Counted from the stretch's first letter, positions 36,162 through 45,037 are shown. The stretch is 64,000 bases of DNA from Devosia equisanguinis (GCF_900631955.1 NZ_UZWD01000018.1:1-64000), one strand, 5' to 3'. The notes: generated by a model from the sequence alone, not told the origin. Program-made: numbers and translations.

Positions 36162-36776
36162 TTAGCGCTTGGCGCCAAACAGCTTCCAGGCACCGGTGAC
36201 GGTCAGGGTGGCGAAAGCCATCTTGAGGATGTCCCAGACGATGAAGGGCTGGACGGCCTTGGCGAAGGCGGAGCCCACGACATTGGCCTGATCGACCCAC
36301 TGGGCCTGACCGGCCATGGCCACGAGCCAGGCGAAACCGAAGGCAAACATGACGCTGCCGCCGACGAGCATCGAGGCGAACAGCACGGCCGGACGCGAAG
36401 AGGCGCCACGATCGGCCGCGGCGCCGATAATGGCGGCCATGGCAAGGAAACCGATGAGGAAGCCGCCCGTGGGGCCGACGAGGTAAGCCATGCCGCCGCC
36501 AGTGGCGAATACGGGCAGGCCCATGGCACCTTCGAGCAGGTAAAGGGCGACAGTGGCGGTGGCAATGCGCATGCCGAAGGCTGCGGCAAGCGCGGCAATG
36601 GCAAAGGACTGCAGGGTCACCGGAACGGGCCAGACCGGGACATTGACCTTGGCGGCTGCCGTGATCAACAGGGTCCCGAGGACGACGGTGGCCAGATTGG
36701 TCGCCAGCTTGGCAACATTGCCCTTGGGCTGGAACACGCCGAGCAGCGTGTTGGGCGTGGTCAAAGTCACTGCCAT
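36162..36776 (-). CDS. bioY: Biotin transporter BioY (ECF substrate-binding component)
   Basis: The protein has 204 residues and six membrane helices. BioY (PF02632) features are VNVPVWPVPVTLQSFAI, YLLEGAMGLPVFA, and GGGMAYLVGPTGGFLIGF with its G-P-T-G-G-Y/F signature. BioY binds biotin in the inner membrane and works alone or with an ECF energising module; no bioM/bioN genes are in the window. It stands alone with its own terminator and is divergent from the MBL-fold gene. Confidence 0.95.
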   Translation of the reverse strand: MAVTLTTPNTLLGVFQPKGNVAKLATNLATVVLGTLLITAAAKVNVPVWPVPVTLQSFAIAALAAAFGMRIATATVALYLLEGAMGLPVFATGGGMAYLVGPTGGFLIGFLAMAAIIGAAADRGASSRPAVLFASMLVGGSVMFAFGFAWLVAMAGQAQWVDQANVVGSAFAKAVQPFIVWDILKMAFATLTVTGAWKLFGAKR

Positions 36777-36869
36777 TTCATACCTTCCATGCTAGGTAGA
36801 ACCGCCCGCCCATGAGAGCATCGCGCGGTTCACTCCCCTGCTTCTTACTTTCTCGTTCATGACCGCGCA

Positions 36870-37790
36870 ATGGCCAGCCCACTTTCCGCCCCCCGCTTCA
36901 GCACCGACTTTCGTCCGGATACCGGCATGCCGGTAAGCGAATCGCCCGGCGTGGTGCGGGTCACGGCGCCCAATGCTTCGGCCTATACCTTTACCGGCAC
37001 CAACAGCTTTCTGCTCGGACATGAGCGGTTGGCACTGGTCGATCCGGGGCCGGCTGATGCAGCGCATGCCGCAGCCTTGCGCGCCGCCATTGGCGGCAGG
37101 CCAGTTTCGGCCATTCTGCTCACCCACACGCATCGCGACCACAGCGCCTCGGCAGCGGCCTGGGCAAAGGAGCTGGCCGCCCCACTATGGTTCGGCGGCC
37201 CACATCGGCTATCGCGACCGCTGCGGCGATTCGAGCTCAATCCCATCCGCAACTCCTGCGATTGGGATCTTGTGCCGGACCGCACGCTCTCGGATGGGGA
37301 GGGCATCATGGCCGGCGACCTTGCCATCACCGTATATGCGACGCCCGGCCATTGCGCCAACCATCTGGCCTTCGGTGTTGCAGGCACAGAGGTGTTGTTG
37401 TCGGGCGACCATGTGATGGGGTGGAATTCAACGCTGGTTTCAGTGCCGGACGGCTCGATGGCGGATTACTTAGCGTCGCTGGACAGGCTGATCGCCCTGC
37501 CCTATCGCCGCTATCTGCCGGCACATGGCGGCCCCATCGCCGATGGCCCGACCCATGCCAGCGCCCTCAAGGCGCATCGGCGGCTGCGCAATAGCCAGGT
37601 GATCGCGGCGGTGCGGGACGGTGCCCGCCGCATCGGCCAGGTGGTCGGCTGCATCTACCCCCAGCAGCCAGCCAAGGTGCGCTTCGCAGCGCGCCTGACC
37701 ATCACCGCCCATATCGAATATCTCGAAGCCAGCGGCGATTTAACGGTGCACCGCCGGCTGTTCGGCACGCGACTTTCCCTGCCGCGCTGA
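36870..37790 (+). CDS. MBL-fold metallohydrolase, LACTB2/RNase Z-like
   Basis: The protein has 306 residues. The metallo-beta-lactamase fold is shown by HTHRDH (His86, His88, Asp90, His91), TPGHCANH for the third metal ligand, and LLSGDHVMGW. A C-terminal winged-helix-like tail follows (ALKAHRRLRNSQVIAAV to YLEASGDLTVHR). This arrangement is that of the LACTB2-like branch, some members of which are RNases and others glyoxalase-II-like hydrolases, so the substrate is open. The ribosome site is weak. Its stop lies 3 bases from the stop of the convergent methyltransferase gene. Confidence 0.9.
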   Translation: MASPLSAPRFSTDFRPDTGMPVSESPGVVRVTAPNASAYTFTGTNSFLLGHERLALVDPGPADAAHAAALRAAIGGRPVSAILLTHTHRDHSASAAAWAKELAAPLWFGGPHRLSRPLRRFELNPIRNSCDWDLVPDRTLSDGEGIMAGDLAITVYATPGHCANHLAFGVAGTEVLLSGDHVMGWNSTLVSVPDGSMADYLASLDRLIALPYRRYLPAHGGPIADGPTHASALKAHRRLRNSQVIAAVRDGARRIGQVVGCIYPQQPAKVRFAARLTITAHIEYLEASGDLTVHRRLFGTRLSLPR

Positions 37791-37793
37791 GTT

Positions 37794-39353
37794 TCAGACG
37801 ATACCGAGGGCGCGGAAGATCGGCAGGCGCGCTTCGAATGCGGCGTGACGCTGACGCAGCTCACTGATGTTTTCCTCGGCGGTTTGCAGCATGGAGCCGT
37901 CCTTGAGGAGGCGTTGCCCCTGCGCATCCAGCATGCGCCAGGCGAAGGCCGCCGGATCGGCTTCATTGCTCAGTTGGGCCAGAAGGAACAATTGCTGGAA
38001 GCGATCGACGGTGATGCCGCCGCCGGTCGTCGGGGTGGCGAGATAACCAAGATCGGCGCTGTAACGCGCCTTTTCGAGCACCACGCGATTGAAGCGGGTC
38101 GCCGACTCGGCCCATACAGCATCGTCGTCCGCATTGCCATGGGGACAGGGCTGCAGGTGGCCGGCACCGACGAGAACGAGGATTGCCTGTTGTATGCGGC
38201 CCCAGCCCAGTTCGCCCAGGTTCGGATTGTCGGCCAGCACTTGCCTGAGGCTGATGGCTGCAGACCGGCCCGCCTCCACTGGCCGCGCGAAAGCCTCCAC
38301 AATCGGTGCATAGACCTCTTCCTGGAGATTGGCTTCACCCAAGGCGCCATTGACCTTCATGGTTATCTCGCTGCGCGGGGAGGACAGGGCAAAGCGGGTT
38401 TCGAGCCAGATCGCCTGTGCCTCGCCCGCCGAAAGGGCGACGCTGCCGCGGGCAAAGATATCGCGGCGGAACTGCTGGTTGATCATGTAGTCGCGATAGG
38501 TTTCGCGCAGCACGGGGTCGGCCGTTTCGTTGAGAATGGCCTGCTGGTCGGCGGTGAGATTGACGGCGTCGACATGGTCGAGCAGATGCGCCGAGCCCAG
38601 ATAGGACAGGCGGGCATGCGACAGCTCGCGCGCAACGTCGGAATGGTAGAACAGCGTCCAATCCGCGTTCATATATTCATGCGCGAGATAGTTGCGGTTC
38701 TGCGCCTTGATGCGCTCGATGCGTTCGGTGATGCCGGGCACTGTGGCAAAGTAGCGGGCATTGGCCGCTTTCATGCGGTCGATGAAGGCGAGGCCGGCAT
38801 CGATCTTCTGCAGCATATGGCCGGGAGCGGCGCCACCGGCGAGCAGCATCAACTGGCGGACCGGCGACGGCCCAGCCCAGCCCGGCAGGCAATTGTAGGA
38901 AATGTAGACGAGGCCACCCGGCTTCAGCCGCTTGTCGATGAAGCGGACGATGGTGTCGCGGTGCTCGGCCGCGATCCAGCTATAGATGCCGTGCAAGGCG
39001 ATGATGTCGAACTGCGGTAGGTCGGTGCGCGCCTCGAACTGGGCGAAACTGTCGTCGAAAAAATGCACATTCTCCGTTCCGGCCTGATCCGCCAGTTGGC
39101 GGGCGCCCGCAATTTGCGCGGGATTGAAGTCGGTGGCGTAAAAATCGATCTCCGGATTGGCCGCTGCCAAGAGATTGGTGGAGAAGCCCTGCCCGCAGCC
39201 CAATTCGCAAAATGCGAGGCGCTCGCGCGATGATTTCGAGGTGGACACGCCTTTGGTCAGGCCGCTGAATTGCAGGATTTGCGGGGTGAGTTCGCGGTAA
39301 AAGCCATAGGTATAGCCAAGCTCGGCCACATAACCCGAAGTCCAGTCGAACAT
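37794..39353 (-). CDS. SAM methyltransferase with PKMT-type regulatory domain
   Basis: The protein has 519 residues from MFDWTSGYVAELGYTYGFY; the ATG is chosen because GGAG lies 6 bases upstream, whereas an upstream ATG lacks a site. The class I methyltransferase domain (about 35-200) has FCELGCGQGFSTNLLAA as the SAM loop, YATDFNPAQI, and FDIIALHGIYSWI. A methyltransferase regulatory domain (PF10119) follows, and a C-terminal region of about 200 residues includes AQLSNEADP. The closest characterised relatives by layout are the rickettsial protein-lysine methyltransferases that modify surface proteins. Whether this one modifies a surface protein is unknown. Confidence 0.85.
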   Translation of the reverse strand: MFDWTSGYVAELGYTYGFYRELTPQILQFSGLTKGVSTSKSSRERLAFCELGCGQGFSTNLLAAANPEIDFYATDFNPAQIAGARQLADQAGTENVHFFDDSFAQFEARTDLPQFDIIALHGIYSWIAAEHRDTIVRFIDKRLKPGGLVYISYNCLPGWAGPSPVRQLMLLAGGAAPGHMLQKIDAGLAFIDRMKAANARYFATVPGITERIERIKAQNRNYLAHEYMNADWTLFYHSDVARELSHARLSYLGSAHLLDHVDAVNLTADQQAILNETADPVLRETYRDYMINQQFRRDIFARGSVALSAGEAQAIWLETRFALSSPRSEITMKVNGALGEANLQEEVYAPIVEAFARPVEAGRSAAISLRQVLADNPNLGELGWGRIQQAILVLVGAGHLQPCPHGNADDDAVWAESATRFNRVVLEKARYSADLGYLATPTTGGGITVDRFQQLFLLAQLSNEADPAAFAWRMLDAQGQRLLKDGSMLQTAEENISELRQRHAAFEARLPIFRALGIV

Positions 39354-39723
39354 TTGTTTCTCCGTGCATCCGGCAACTTTTTGACCATATCGATCCGCAG
39401 CGTGCAAAGAAAAATGACCTCGAATATGCCAGGCGAGAAGAATTGTGACCGGAGGGCAAGGCCGCAGGAGATGGACTTGCGCCAGGCGCCGGCGGCCCGA
39501 AGACCGTCATGCGAATACGGTCTGCCGTCCGCGAAAACCTAACACCGCCGATCACGATGCTGTCAGACCGCACGCTGCCCCTTTGGCGCCACAGGGACGC
39601 CTTGGGGTGGGCTTGTTGGCGATTTACTCCCTGCTAACCCTAATGAGAGATGATCCGGATCAGCGGCATTTGAGCGTCACATTTGTCGGCTTTGAGTTGT
39701 GTTAGTAGCGTTGAGTAGAGTTT
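39354..39723. other. Divergent gap, methyltransferase / SleB-like hydrolase
   Basis: This 370-base stretch separates two divergent genes. I see a short palindrome TGATCCGGATCA (39650-39661) about 60 bases before the hydrolase start and no other clear element. No frame looks protein-like. Confidence 0.5.
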
Positions 39724-40821
39724 ATGGCCCAGTCCCACCAGCCGGTGGTGCGTTCGCGCCCGGCTAGAGCGGTCCGCCTTCTTGTTCCTGCCGCCCGTGT
39801 GGTGGTGGCAGGCTTGGCGCTTTCCCTCTCCTATATCGGTCTTGCAACCGGCGCCTTCGGGCCCGGGACGGAACTTGCCGCGGATGTCGGTATCGGCACG
39901 GCCGCCACGCCGGCGGAAGTGGCGAGCCTGAGCTATTTCGGCGTTGATCCGGTGATTACCGGGTCGGTCGACCATCTTTTCGAAACGGCCAGCTTCACCG
40001 GTCCCAACCGCGCTGCCAAAACCGACCGTTTTCGGCCTGAAGTGGATGCCTTGGCAATTTCGCGCAGCTTCGAGGAAGCGCGCATTCAGATCGCGGCGCT
40101 GCGCGGCACGCCGCTTGATCCCACCGATCTCGGCCAGACGCGCATAGCCGATCTCGACACGCCGGCCGCAGTTCAGGGCAGCCAGGACGGTCCGCGCATG
40201 TCGGTGGCCTCGATCGATCCCTCGACTGCTGCAGCTCTGGACGCCATTGCCGGCATTGCCCCGCAAATGGCCTCGCTCGGCGCGCCGCCCGCTTTCGGAA
40301 CGCCGCAGGGCATGCCCATGCCGGCCATCGCCTCCGAGCAATTGGCCTATGCCCGCGCCAATGCCCCGGTGACCGGCGCATTCGACAGCGGCCCCATCAC
40401 TGCGGCATCGGACAAGGAATTGTGGTGCCTCGCCACCGCCATCTATTTCGAAGCGCGCGGCGAGACCTATCGCGGCCAGGTCGGGGTGGCGCAGGTGGTG
40501 CTGAACCGGGTCAAGGATCACCGTTATCCCAACACCATCTGCGGCGTCGTGTTCCAGAACCAGCACCGCCGCAATGCCTGCCAGTTCTCCTTTGCCTGCG
40601 ACGGCATTGCCGATGTGGTGACCGAGCGCAAGCCTTGGGAACAGGCTGAGGAAATCGCCAAGAAGACGACCAGTGGCGAGCTTTACCTAACCGAAGTGGG
40701 CGATGCGACGCACTACCACGCCACCTATGTTCGCCCCGCCTGGGCGCCGCGCATGACCAAGGTGACCCAGATCGGCCTGCATGTCTTCTACAAGTTCAAG
40801 CCCGGCTGGTTGTTCGGCTGA
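39724..40821 (+). CDS. SleB-like cell wall hydrolase
   Basis: The protein has 365 residues. It has an N-terminal signal anchor (about 20-45; AARVVVAGLALSLSYIGLATG), a low-complexity Ala/Ser/Pro linker of about 190 residues, and a C-terminal Hydrolase_2/SleB domain (PF07486). The domain reads WCLATAIYFEARGETYRGQVGVAQV, VLNRVKDHRYPNTICGVVFQ and ACQFSFACDG, then ATHYHATYVRPAWA. The Glu of the EARGE motif is the expected catalytic residue. Such proteins cleave peptidoglycan and are common in Hyphomicrobiales. Its end lies 4 bases from the convergent gene's end. Confidence 0.93.
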   Translation: MAQSHQPVVRSRPARAVRLLVPAARVVVAGLALSLSYIGLATGAFGPGTELAADVGIGTAATPAEVASLSYFGVDPVITGSVDHLFETASFTGPNRAAKTDRFRPEVDALAISRSFEEARIQIAALRGTPLDPTDLGQTRIADLDTPAAVQGSQDGPRMSVASIDPSTAAALDAIAGIAPQMASLGAPPAFGTPQGMPMPAIASEQLAYARANAPVTGAFDSGPITAASDKELWCLATAIYFEARGETYRGQVGVAQVVLNRVKDHRYPNTICGVVFQNQHRRNACQFSFACDGIADVVTERKPWEQAEEIAKKTTSGELYLTEVGDATHYHATYVRPAWAPRMTKVTQIGLHVFYKFKPGWLFG

Positions 40822-40825
40822 CGCC

Positions 40826-41275
40826 TCAGCAATAGGTGAAGCTGGCGGTGGAGATGCAGGTGCGTGCCGGGGTGCTGACAATGGTCGTGCCCCGGTTGCG
40901 CAGATAGACAAAGGAATTGCCGCTATAGCTCAGCACCGCGACGCGGTTGGGCTGGGTGGTGACCGCCTCGACGGCAATGCCGGGATAGAGCACGTTTGGC
41001 GAGGTCATGCCGTCGGTCGAATACGTGCCGGTGGCGGTCTGGGTGACGGTCACGTAACTCACCCTGCCCCCCTCGACCTTCTTGATGCGGCTGGCGCTCA
41101 GCGGCTCGGTCGAGACCCAATCCTCATAGTCGACCAGATAGTCGCGGTCCGCGAACTTGACGAGACGGCTGGTATCGAAGCCGGACGGCATTTCATCGGC
41201 CATGATCGGGGCAGCGGTGGTGCAGAGCAGGCCCGAAAGCAGGCTCAGGGCGACAAGACGGTGCGGCAGGTTCAT
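40826..41275 (-). CDS. Small secreted protein of unknown function
   Basis: The protein has 149 residues from MNLPHRLVALSLLSGLLCTTAAPIMA, a clear Sec signal peptide; upstream in-frame codons are leader-like. The mature part contains VKFADRDYLVDYEDWVSTEPLSASRIKKVEGG and ends TRTCIS-like (ARTCISTASFTYC), with two cysteines near the C-terminus that could form a disulfide in the periplasm. I do not recognise a family. A 6-bp hairpin (AAGGCG/CGCCTT, 41298-41315) lies 22-40 bases upstream of the start. Confidence 0.75.
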   Translation of the reverse strand: MNLPHRLVALSLLSGLLCTTAAPIMADEMPSGFDTSRLVKFADRDYLVDYEDWVSTEPLSASRIKKVEGGRVSYVTVTQTATGTYSTDGMTSPNVLYPGIAVEAVTTQPNRVAVLSYSGNSFVYLRNRGTTIVSTPARTCISTASFTYC

Positions 41276-41297
41276 GGCTATTGTCCCGATTTGATCC

Positions 41298-41383
41298 AAG
41301 GCGGCATGACGCCTTAACCAATCAGTAACCATAAGGCAGCAGATCAGGCGAATTTTATCTTTCGTTAAGGTTAATTTGCCTGA
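41298..41383 (-). promoter_or_regulatory. Two hairpins between HD gene and small secreted gene
   Basis: TCAGGCGAATT (41344-41354) pairs with AATTTGCCTGA (41373-41383) just after the HD gene's stop, and AAGGCG (41298-41303) pairs with CGCCTT (41310-41315) before the next start. Neither has a following T-run, so terminator function is uncertain. Confidence 0.3.
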
Positions 41384-41386
41384 CGA

Positions 41387-42001
41387 TCAGCCGACGAGCG
41401 TCGCGGCGGCAGTTTCGAAGACTTCGACGAAGCGAGCATGGGCCTGCTGGGTCGGCCAGGGCCGGATCAGACGATCGAAAGCCTCGACGTCGAAGGCAGG
41501 CTGGTTGGGTTCGCCGAAAAACTTGCGCGCCTCGTCGGGATCGAAGCCAGCCAGATGGGTAGCCTCGAAATAGGCGGCTTCCCGATCAGCCTTCTTGACC
41601 TGCTTGGTGAGGGCCACGCTCATGGTGGCGGGCAGCGAAAAGCGCAGGAAGATTGCCGAAAGCAGGCGGTTTTCGACGTCCTTGTAATTGCCGCCCATCG
41701 CCGCCTTGAAGGGCGAGATGATGTCGCCCATGACATATTCGGGGGCGTCATGCAGGAGCGCCTGCAAGAGCGCGGCAGCCGAGGCATCCGGATTGGCCTG
41801 GCGGAATAGCTCGAACACCAGCACCGAATGTTGCGCCACCGAAAAGGGATAATCGCCCTGGGTCTGGCCGTTCCAGCGGGCCACGCGGGCCAGGCCATGG
41901 GCGATATCGGAGAGTTCGACATCGACGGGCGAGGGATCGAGAATATCGAGGCGGCGACCGGACAGCATACGCTGCCAGGCACGGGAACTGTTGCGGGACA
42001 T
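41387..42001 (-). CDS. HD-domain hydrolase, YfbR-like
   Basis: The protein has 204 residues from MSRNSSRAWQRMLSGRRLDILDP; the open frame continues upstream but without protein-like sequence. The HD metal site is spread over FSVAQHSVLVFELF, ALLHDAPEYVMGDIISP and KKADREAAYFEA, the pattern of YfbR-type HD phosphohydrolases (5'-deoxynucleotidases). The actual substrate is not certain from sequence. It is followed downstream by the small secreted gene on the same strand. Confidence 0.85.
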   Translation of the reverse strand: MSRNSSRAWQRMLSGRRLDILDPSPVDVELSDIAHGLARVARWNGQTQGDYPFSVAQHSVLVFELFRQANPDASAAALLQALLHDAPEYVMGDIISPFKAAMGGNYKDVENRLLSAIFLRFSLPATMSVALTKQVKKADREAAYFEATHLAGFDPDEARKFFGEPNQPAFDVEAFDRLIRPWPTQQAHARFVEVFETAAATLVG

Positions 42002-42112
42002 GAGCGAGATCGCGTTTGCGGACTGTTGCCGAAAGACTAGCAGAGACAGCCGATTCGAGAATGATGGCTGTGTGACGGAGGGTAAATTGCCAGCAGGGCA
42101 TGGGTCATCAGA

Positions 42113-42133
42113 CCCTCGGATCAAGTCCGAGGG
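42113..42133. repeat. Dispersed palindrome, family 1, copy 2 (compensated)
   Basis: Arms CCCTCGGA and TCCGAGGG enclose TCAAG. Relative to copy 1 the terminal G-C pair of the stem has become A-T by changes on both sides, so pairing is kept. It lies between the SRAP gene's stop and the HD gene's start. Confidence 0.85.
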
Positions 42134-42171
42134 CGGCGCTGTGCAAGCGGGTATGTTTCCGCGCGGGCGGA

Positions 42172-42900
42172 CTAAAAGAGATCCAGCTGGCCCCCGGCGG
42201 CTTTTTTGAGCACTGGGGCGGGCTTTTCGAGGGTGATGGGTTCGATCAGACCGGAATCGTCGTCGCGGGCGGAATTGACGCGCGTGGAGACCGGATGGAA
42301 TTTGAGCACACCATCTTCGAGCGGCAGGGCCATTTGCGCGGCTTCGGCGGCGTGGACCTCGCGCACATTGAGCCACTCGTCCTGCTGCTGCCGATCCATG
42401 AGAATGGCCGGCATGCGATCGTGGATTTCCGACAGTTGTGCATTGGCCGCCACGGTAATGGTAGCGACGCTGTCGATCTCCTCGCCATTGGGACCGGACC
42501 AGGTGGCATAGAGGCCGGCCAGCGCCATGGGCTGCCCATCGGCGCGGGTAATGTAATAAGGCTGTTTCTTCTTGTCGGGCCCAGTGTGCCATTCATAGTA
42601 GCCGCTGGCCGGGACGATGCAGCGGCCATGCTTGAGCGGATCGCGAAAGGCCGGTTTCTCAGCCATGCTTTCGGCACGCGCATTGACCAGAAGCGGAAAC
42701 TCGCGCGGGTCCTTGACCCAGCCGGGGACCAGTCCCCAGCGGGCAAAATGTGCCTCGCGCTGGCCCTGGGCTTCCCAGATGGCGACAATGGGCTGAGTGG
42801 GCGCGATATTGAAGCGCGGGATGATATCGAGCCCTTTGATGAGCTTGAACAGTTCCACCATCATTTCGGGCGGCAAAGTCGAGGCATAACGCCCACACAT
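42172..42900 (-). CDS. SOS response-associated peptidase, SRAP/HMCES family
   Basis: The protein has 242 residues. Cys2 directly follows the initiator Met (MCGRYAS) and is the nucleophile that links to abasic sites in single-stranded DNA. Other conserved sites are NIAPTQP, ARWGLVPGW, NARAES, CIVPASGYYEW and EIHDRMPAIL with the catalytic His. The family protects abasic sites through a covalent crosslink and can self-reverse it. It is divergent from the Nudix gene, with 67 bases between starts. Confidence 0.95.
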   Translation of the reverse strand: MCGRYASTLPPEMMVELFKLIKGLDIIPRFNIAPTQPIVAIWEAQGQREAHFARWGLVPGWVKDPREFPLLVNARAESMAEKPAFRDPLKHGRCIVPASGYYEWHTGPDKKKQPYYITRADGQPMALAGLYATWSGPNGEEIDSVATITVAANAQLSEIHDRMPAILMDRQQQDEWLNVREVHAAEAAQMALPLEDGVLKFHPVSTRVNSARDDDSGLIEPITLEKPAPVLKKAAGGQLDLF

Positions 42901-42967
42901 GGCATGTCTCCTTCACCTGTTGGGAGATAAGCTCATCGGAAACGAATCGCAAACCAACCCAAGGGCT

Positions 42968-43369
42968 ATGACAGATCTTCCTAACGCCGCCAGCGTCGGC
43001 ATCGTTCGCCATGGCAAGATCCTGCTGATCAAGCGTGCCTTCGCGCCGTATCAGAATTTGTGGACCTTTCCCGGCGGCCGGATGGATGATGGCGAGACCA
43101 TAGAGCAATGCGCCATCCGCGAAGTACAGGAGGAGCTGGGCCTGACCGTGCGCAATCCGCGCCATGTCATCACCCAGGAACTCGGCCGCGACGGCACCTA
43201 CCGGCTGGCCGTGTTCACTACAACCGACTATGTCGGCACCATACGGCCCAGCAACGAGATCTCGGACTATAAATGGGCCGATCCGGGCATGCTGCTGGCC
43301 CTGCGCACCACCTCGCGGCTCGACGATGTGATCCGGGAATGCTTCTCCGTTCTGGGGCAGAGCTGGTAA
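42968..43369 (+). CDS. Nudix hydrolase
   Basis: The protein has 133 residues from the ATG at 42968 (MTDLPNAASVGIV); the frame is open upstream but overlaps the divergent SRAP gene. The complete Nudix box reads GGRMDDGETIEQCAIREVQEELG (about residues 37-59, fitting GX5EX7REUXEEXGU). The remainder is a minimal Nudix fold, similar to ADP-ribose or NTP-cleaning members. The substrate cannot be told. It sits next to the DNA-repair SRAP gene, which may be coincidence. Confidence 0.92.
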   Translation: MTDLPNAASVGIVRHGKILLIKRAFAPYQNLWTFPGGRMDDGETIEQCAIREVQEELGLTVRNPRHVITQELGRDGTYRLAVFTTTDYVGTIRPSNEISDYKWADPGMLLALRTTSRLDDVIRECFSVLGQSW

Positions 43370-43571
43370 GGGAGGCGGATGAGGTTGCCCGTGCATCAGC
43401 AAATCCCCAACCCCACTGTGTGCTCCTCGCACCCCGATGGTCTTGATGACGGTGTTGCTGGCATCACTGCGGTCTCGGGCTCCCATCCCCCCCTGGGGTG
43501 GCGGTTCTGCAGGCTTGGAAAACTCCCATTTCCGAACGGATTCGGGGAAGGTTCAGCACCCCCACCCTCAA

Positions 43572-43594
43572 TCCCTCCCCTCAAGGGGGAGGGA
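43572..43594. repeat. GC-rich hairpin, family 2, copy 1
   Basis: Perfect 9-bp arms TCCCTCCCC and GGGGAGGGA enclose the loop TCAAG, the same loop as most copies of family 1. It lies in the gap between the Nudix gene and the TIGR02301 gene. Confidence 0.75.
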
Positions 43595-43648
43595 GGAGAA
43601 AGAGCGCTGACATCGGTTATTGATAAGCCTGCCCTAGACATTGCCGTA

Positions 43649-44050
43649 TTGAAGGTCGCAAAGCGCGCGGCTGCTTGGCGAAAGCGCGTCCTGTATCCAC
43701 TATTTGCCATCCTGCTGCTGCTACCGCTCGCCGCCCCTGCCCTCGCCATCGACCCGCCCTATCAGCGGCAGATGGAGCGGTTGTCGGAGATCATGGGGAG
43801 CCTCTATTTCCTGCAGCCACTATGCAAGGCGGGGACCGAGGACTGGCGGGCACAGATGGCGGATCTGATCGCGCTGGATGAGCCGGATGAAGATCGGCGG
43901 CAGCGTTTGGCCGGGGCGTTCAATTCCGGCTATGAGGCTTTTGCCCGTTTCCATCACCAGTGTACGCCGGCTTCGCGGGAAGCGTTGCGGCGGCTGCTCG
44001 GCGAAGCGCAAAAGCTGGCGCGGGAAATCCACACGCGTTTTGCCGAATAG
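43649..44050 (+). CDS. TIGR02301 family secreted protein
   Basis: The protein has 133 residues if translation starts at the TTG at 43649. The same frame is open back to an ATG at 43379, but that stretch contains the family 2 hairpin and reads as non-protein. From the TTG, a good signal peptide appears (KRAAAWRKRVLYPLFAILLLLPLAAPALA). The mature part (ERLSEIMGSLYFLQPLC, EDWRAQMADLIALDEPDEDRRQRLAGAFNSGYEAF and HQCT) matches the TIGR02301 family, so far uncharacterised and known mainly from Hyphomicrobiales. Two conserved cysteines could bond in the periplasm. Confidence 0.8.
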   Translation: MKVAKRAAAWRKRVLYPLFAILLLLPLAAPALAIDPPYQRQMERLSEIMGSLYFLQPLCKAGTEDWRAQMADLIALDEPDEDRRQRLAGAFNSGYEAFARFHHQCTPASREALRRLLGEAQKLAREIHTRFAE

Positions 44051-44057
44051 GCGCGGG

Positions 44058-44085
44058 GCCCGGTCGGTAGAATTGCCTACCGGGC
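44058..44085. terminator. Hairpin after the TIGR02301 gene
   Basis: GCCCGGT and ACCGGGC form a stem, with an alternative inner pairing CGGTAG/CTACCG. It lies 8 bases after the stop but lacks a T-run, so a terminator or processing role is only possible. Confidence 0.35.
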
Positions 44086-44141
44086 GTTAACCTTCGGGTT
44101 ACTTCTCACGCGCGGCGTGGTTCGTGGCGTGCTATGCCGCC

Positions 44142-44423
44142 ATGATGAGCACGACCAAGTCCTTATTTTCCGCATCGTCGGGTCAAGGCCCGTTTGACCG
44201 CAGCCAGGCCGAACGCCAGCTGGCGCTCGAATATCTGGCCGAAGCCTGGAATTCGGCCGAAGAAGACGGGCTGGAAAGCGCCTCGCTGGCCCATGCGTCG
44301 CTGTTCGCTGCCTTGGCCACCTTTGTGCGCATGCATGGCGACGAGGCCACCGCGGACCTGGTGGCGCAATTGCCTGACCGTATCCGCAACGGCGAGTACA
44401 ATCTCGAGCGGATCCTGCAATAG
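44142..44423 (+). CDS. Small conserved-looking protein of unknown function
   Basis: The protein has 93 residues from the first of two tandem ATG codons; an upstream in-frame ATG is less likely. It is soluble, acidic and mainly helical: DRSQAERQLALEYLAEAWNSAEEDGL, SLAHASLFAALATFVRMHGDEATADLVAQLPDRI. It has no signal peptide and no recognised domain. Its placement among small housekeeping genes and its protein-like composition support a real gene. Confidence 0.7.
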   Translation: MMSTTKSLFSASSGQGPFDRSQAERQLALEYLAEAWNSAEEDGLESASLAHASLFAALATFVRMHGDEATADLVAQLPDRIRNGEYNLERILQ

Positions 44424-44488
44424 GCCTGCCTTGCCTTAGTGAGGGCACGGAGTGATCCTAGGCTTCCTCGCAAAAGGGAGACCGATCC

Positions 44489-45037
44489 ATGCGCCTTGCC
44501 CCACTGTTGTGCACCGCCATGCTGTTGTCGACGCCGGTCCTGGCGCAGGAGGCGGCGGAATGGGACTGGCCGGAACCCCAGATCAGCAGCGATATCTCGG
44601 CCCTGCCCCCAGCGGTGCAGGAAAAGCGCGCGGCGCTGATCGAAGCGGCCCGGAGCGGCGACATCGAGGCGCTGCGCCCCATCATCGACGCTCAGAAATC
44701 CCGGCCCAATGTCAGCTTCGGCGCGCCCGACGACCCGGTGGCCTTTCTCAAGGACGTGTCGGAGGATGACGAGGGCAGGCAGATATTGGGGCTGATGCTG
44801 GACCTGTTCGACCAGCCTTATGCCTATTATCCCGATAGTGGCGGGGAGACCTATTACATCTGGCCCTATCTCTCCGAACTCGATCCCAACAACCTGACCG
44901 CCGAGCAGACGGTGGACGCCTATCGGCTGATCGACAGCGAGGGCATAGAGGAGCTCAAGCAATTCGGAGGCTGGTATTACTGGCGTCTCCATATCAGCGA
45001 GAGCGGGGAATGGTCGGCTTTCGTGGCCGGGGATTGA
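44489..45037 (+). CDS. Secreted protein of unknown function
   Basis: The protein has 182 residues, with a strong AAGGGAGA before the ATG. The signal peptide is MRLAPLLCTAMLLSTPVLA. The mature part is acidic and aromatic, with an ankyrin-like opening (AALIEAARSGDIEALRPIIDAQK), then FLKDVSEDDEGRQILGLMLDLF, TYYIWPYLSELDPNNLT and FGGWYYWRLHISESGEWSAFVAGD. I recognise it only as a type of periplasmic protein found in Hyphomicrobiales; the function is unknown. Confidence 0.8.
   Translation: MRLAPLLCTAMLLSTPVLAQEAAEWDWPEPQISSDISALPPAVQEKRAALIEAARSGDIEALRPIIDAQKSRPNVSFGAPDDPVAFLKDVSEDDEGRQILGLMLDLFDQPYAYYPDSGGETYYIWPYLSELDPNNLTAEQTVDAYRLIDSEGIEELKQFGGWYYWRLHISESGEWSAFVAGD

Noticed and set aside
43379-43648. 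Long N-terminal extension of the TIGR02301 protein
   Set aside because: The stretch contains a GC-rich hairpin and Pro/Gly shadow sequence, and it would bury the signal peptide inside the protein.
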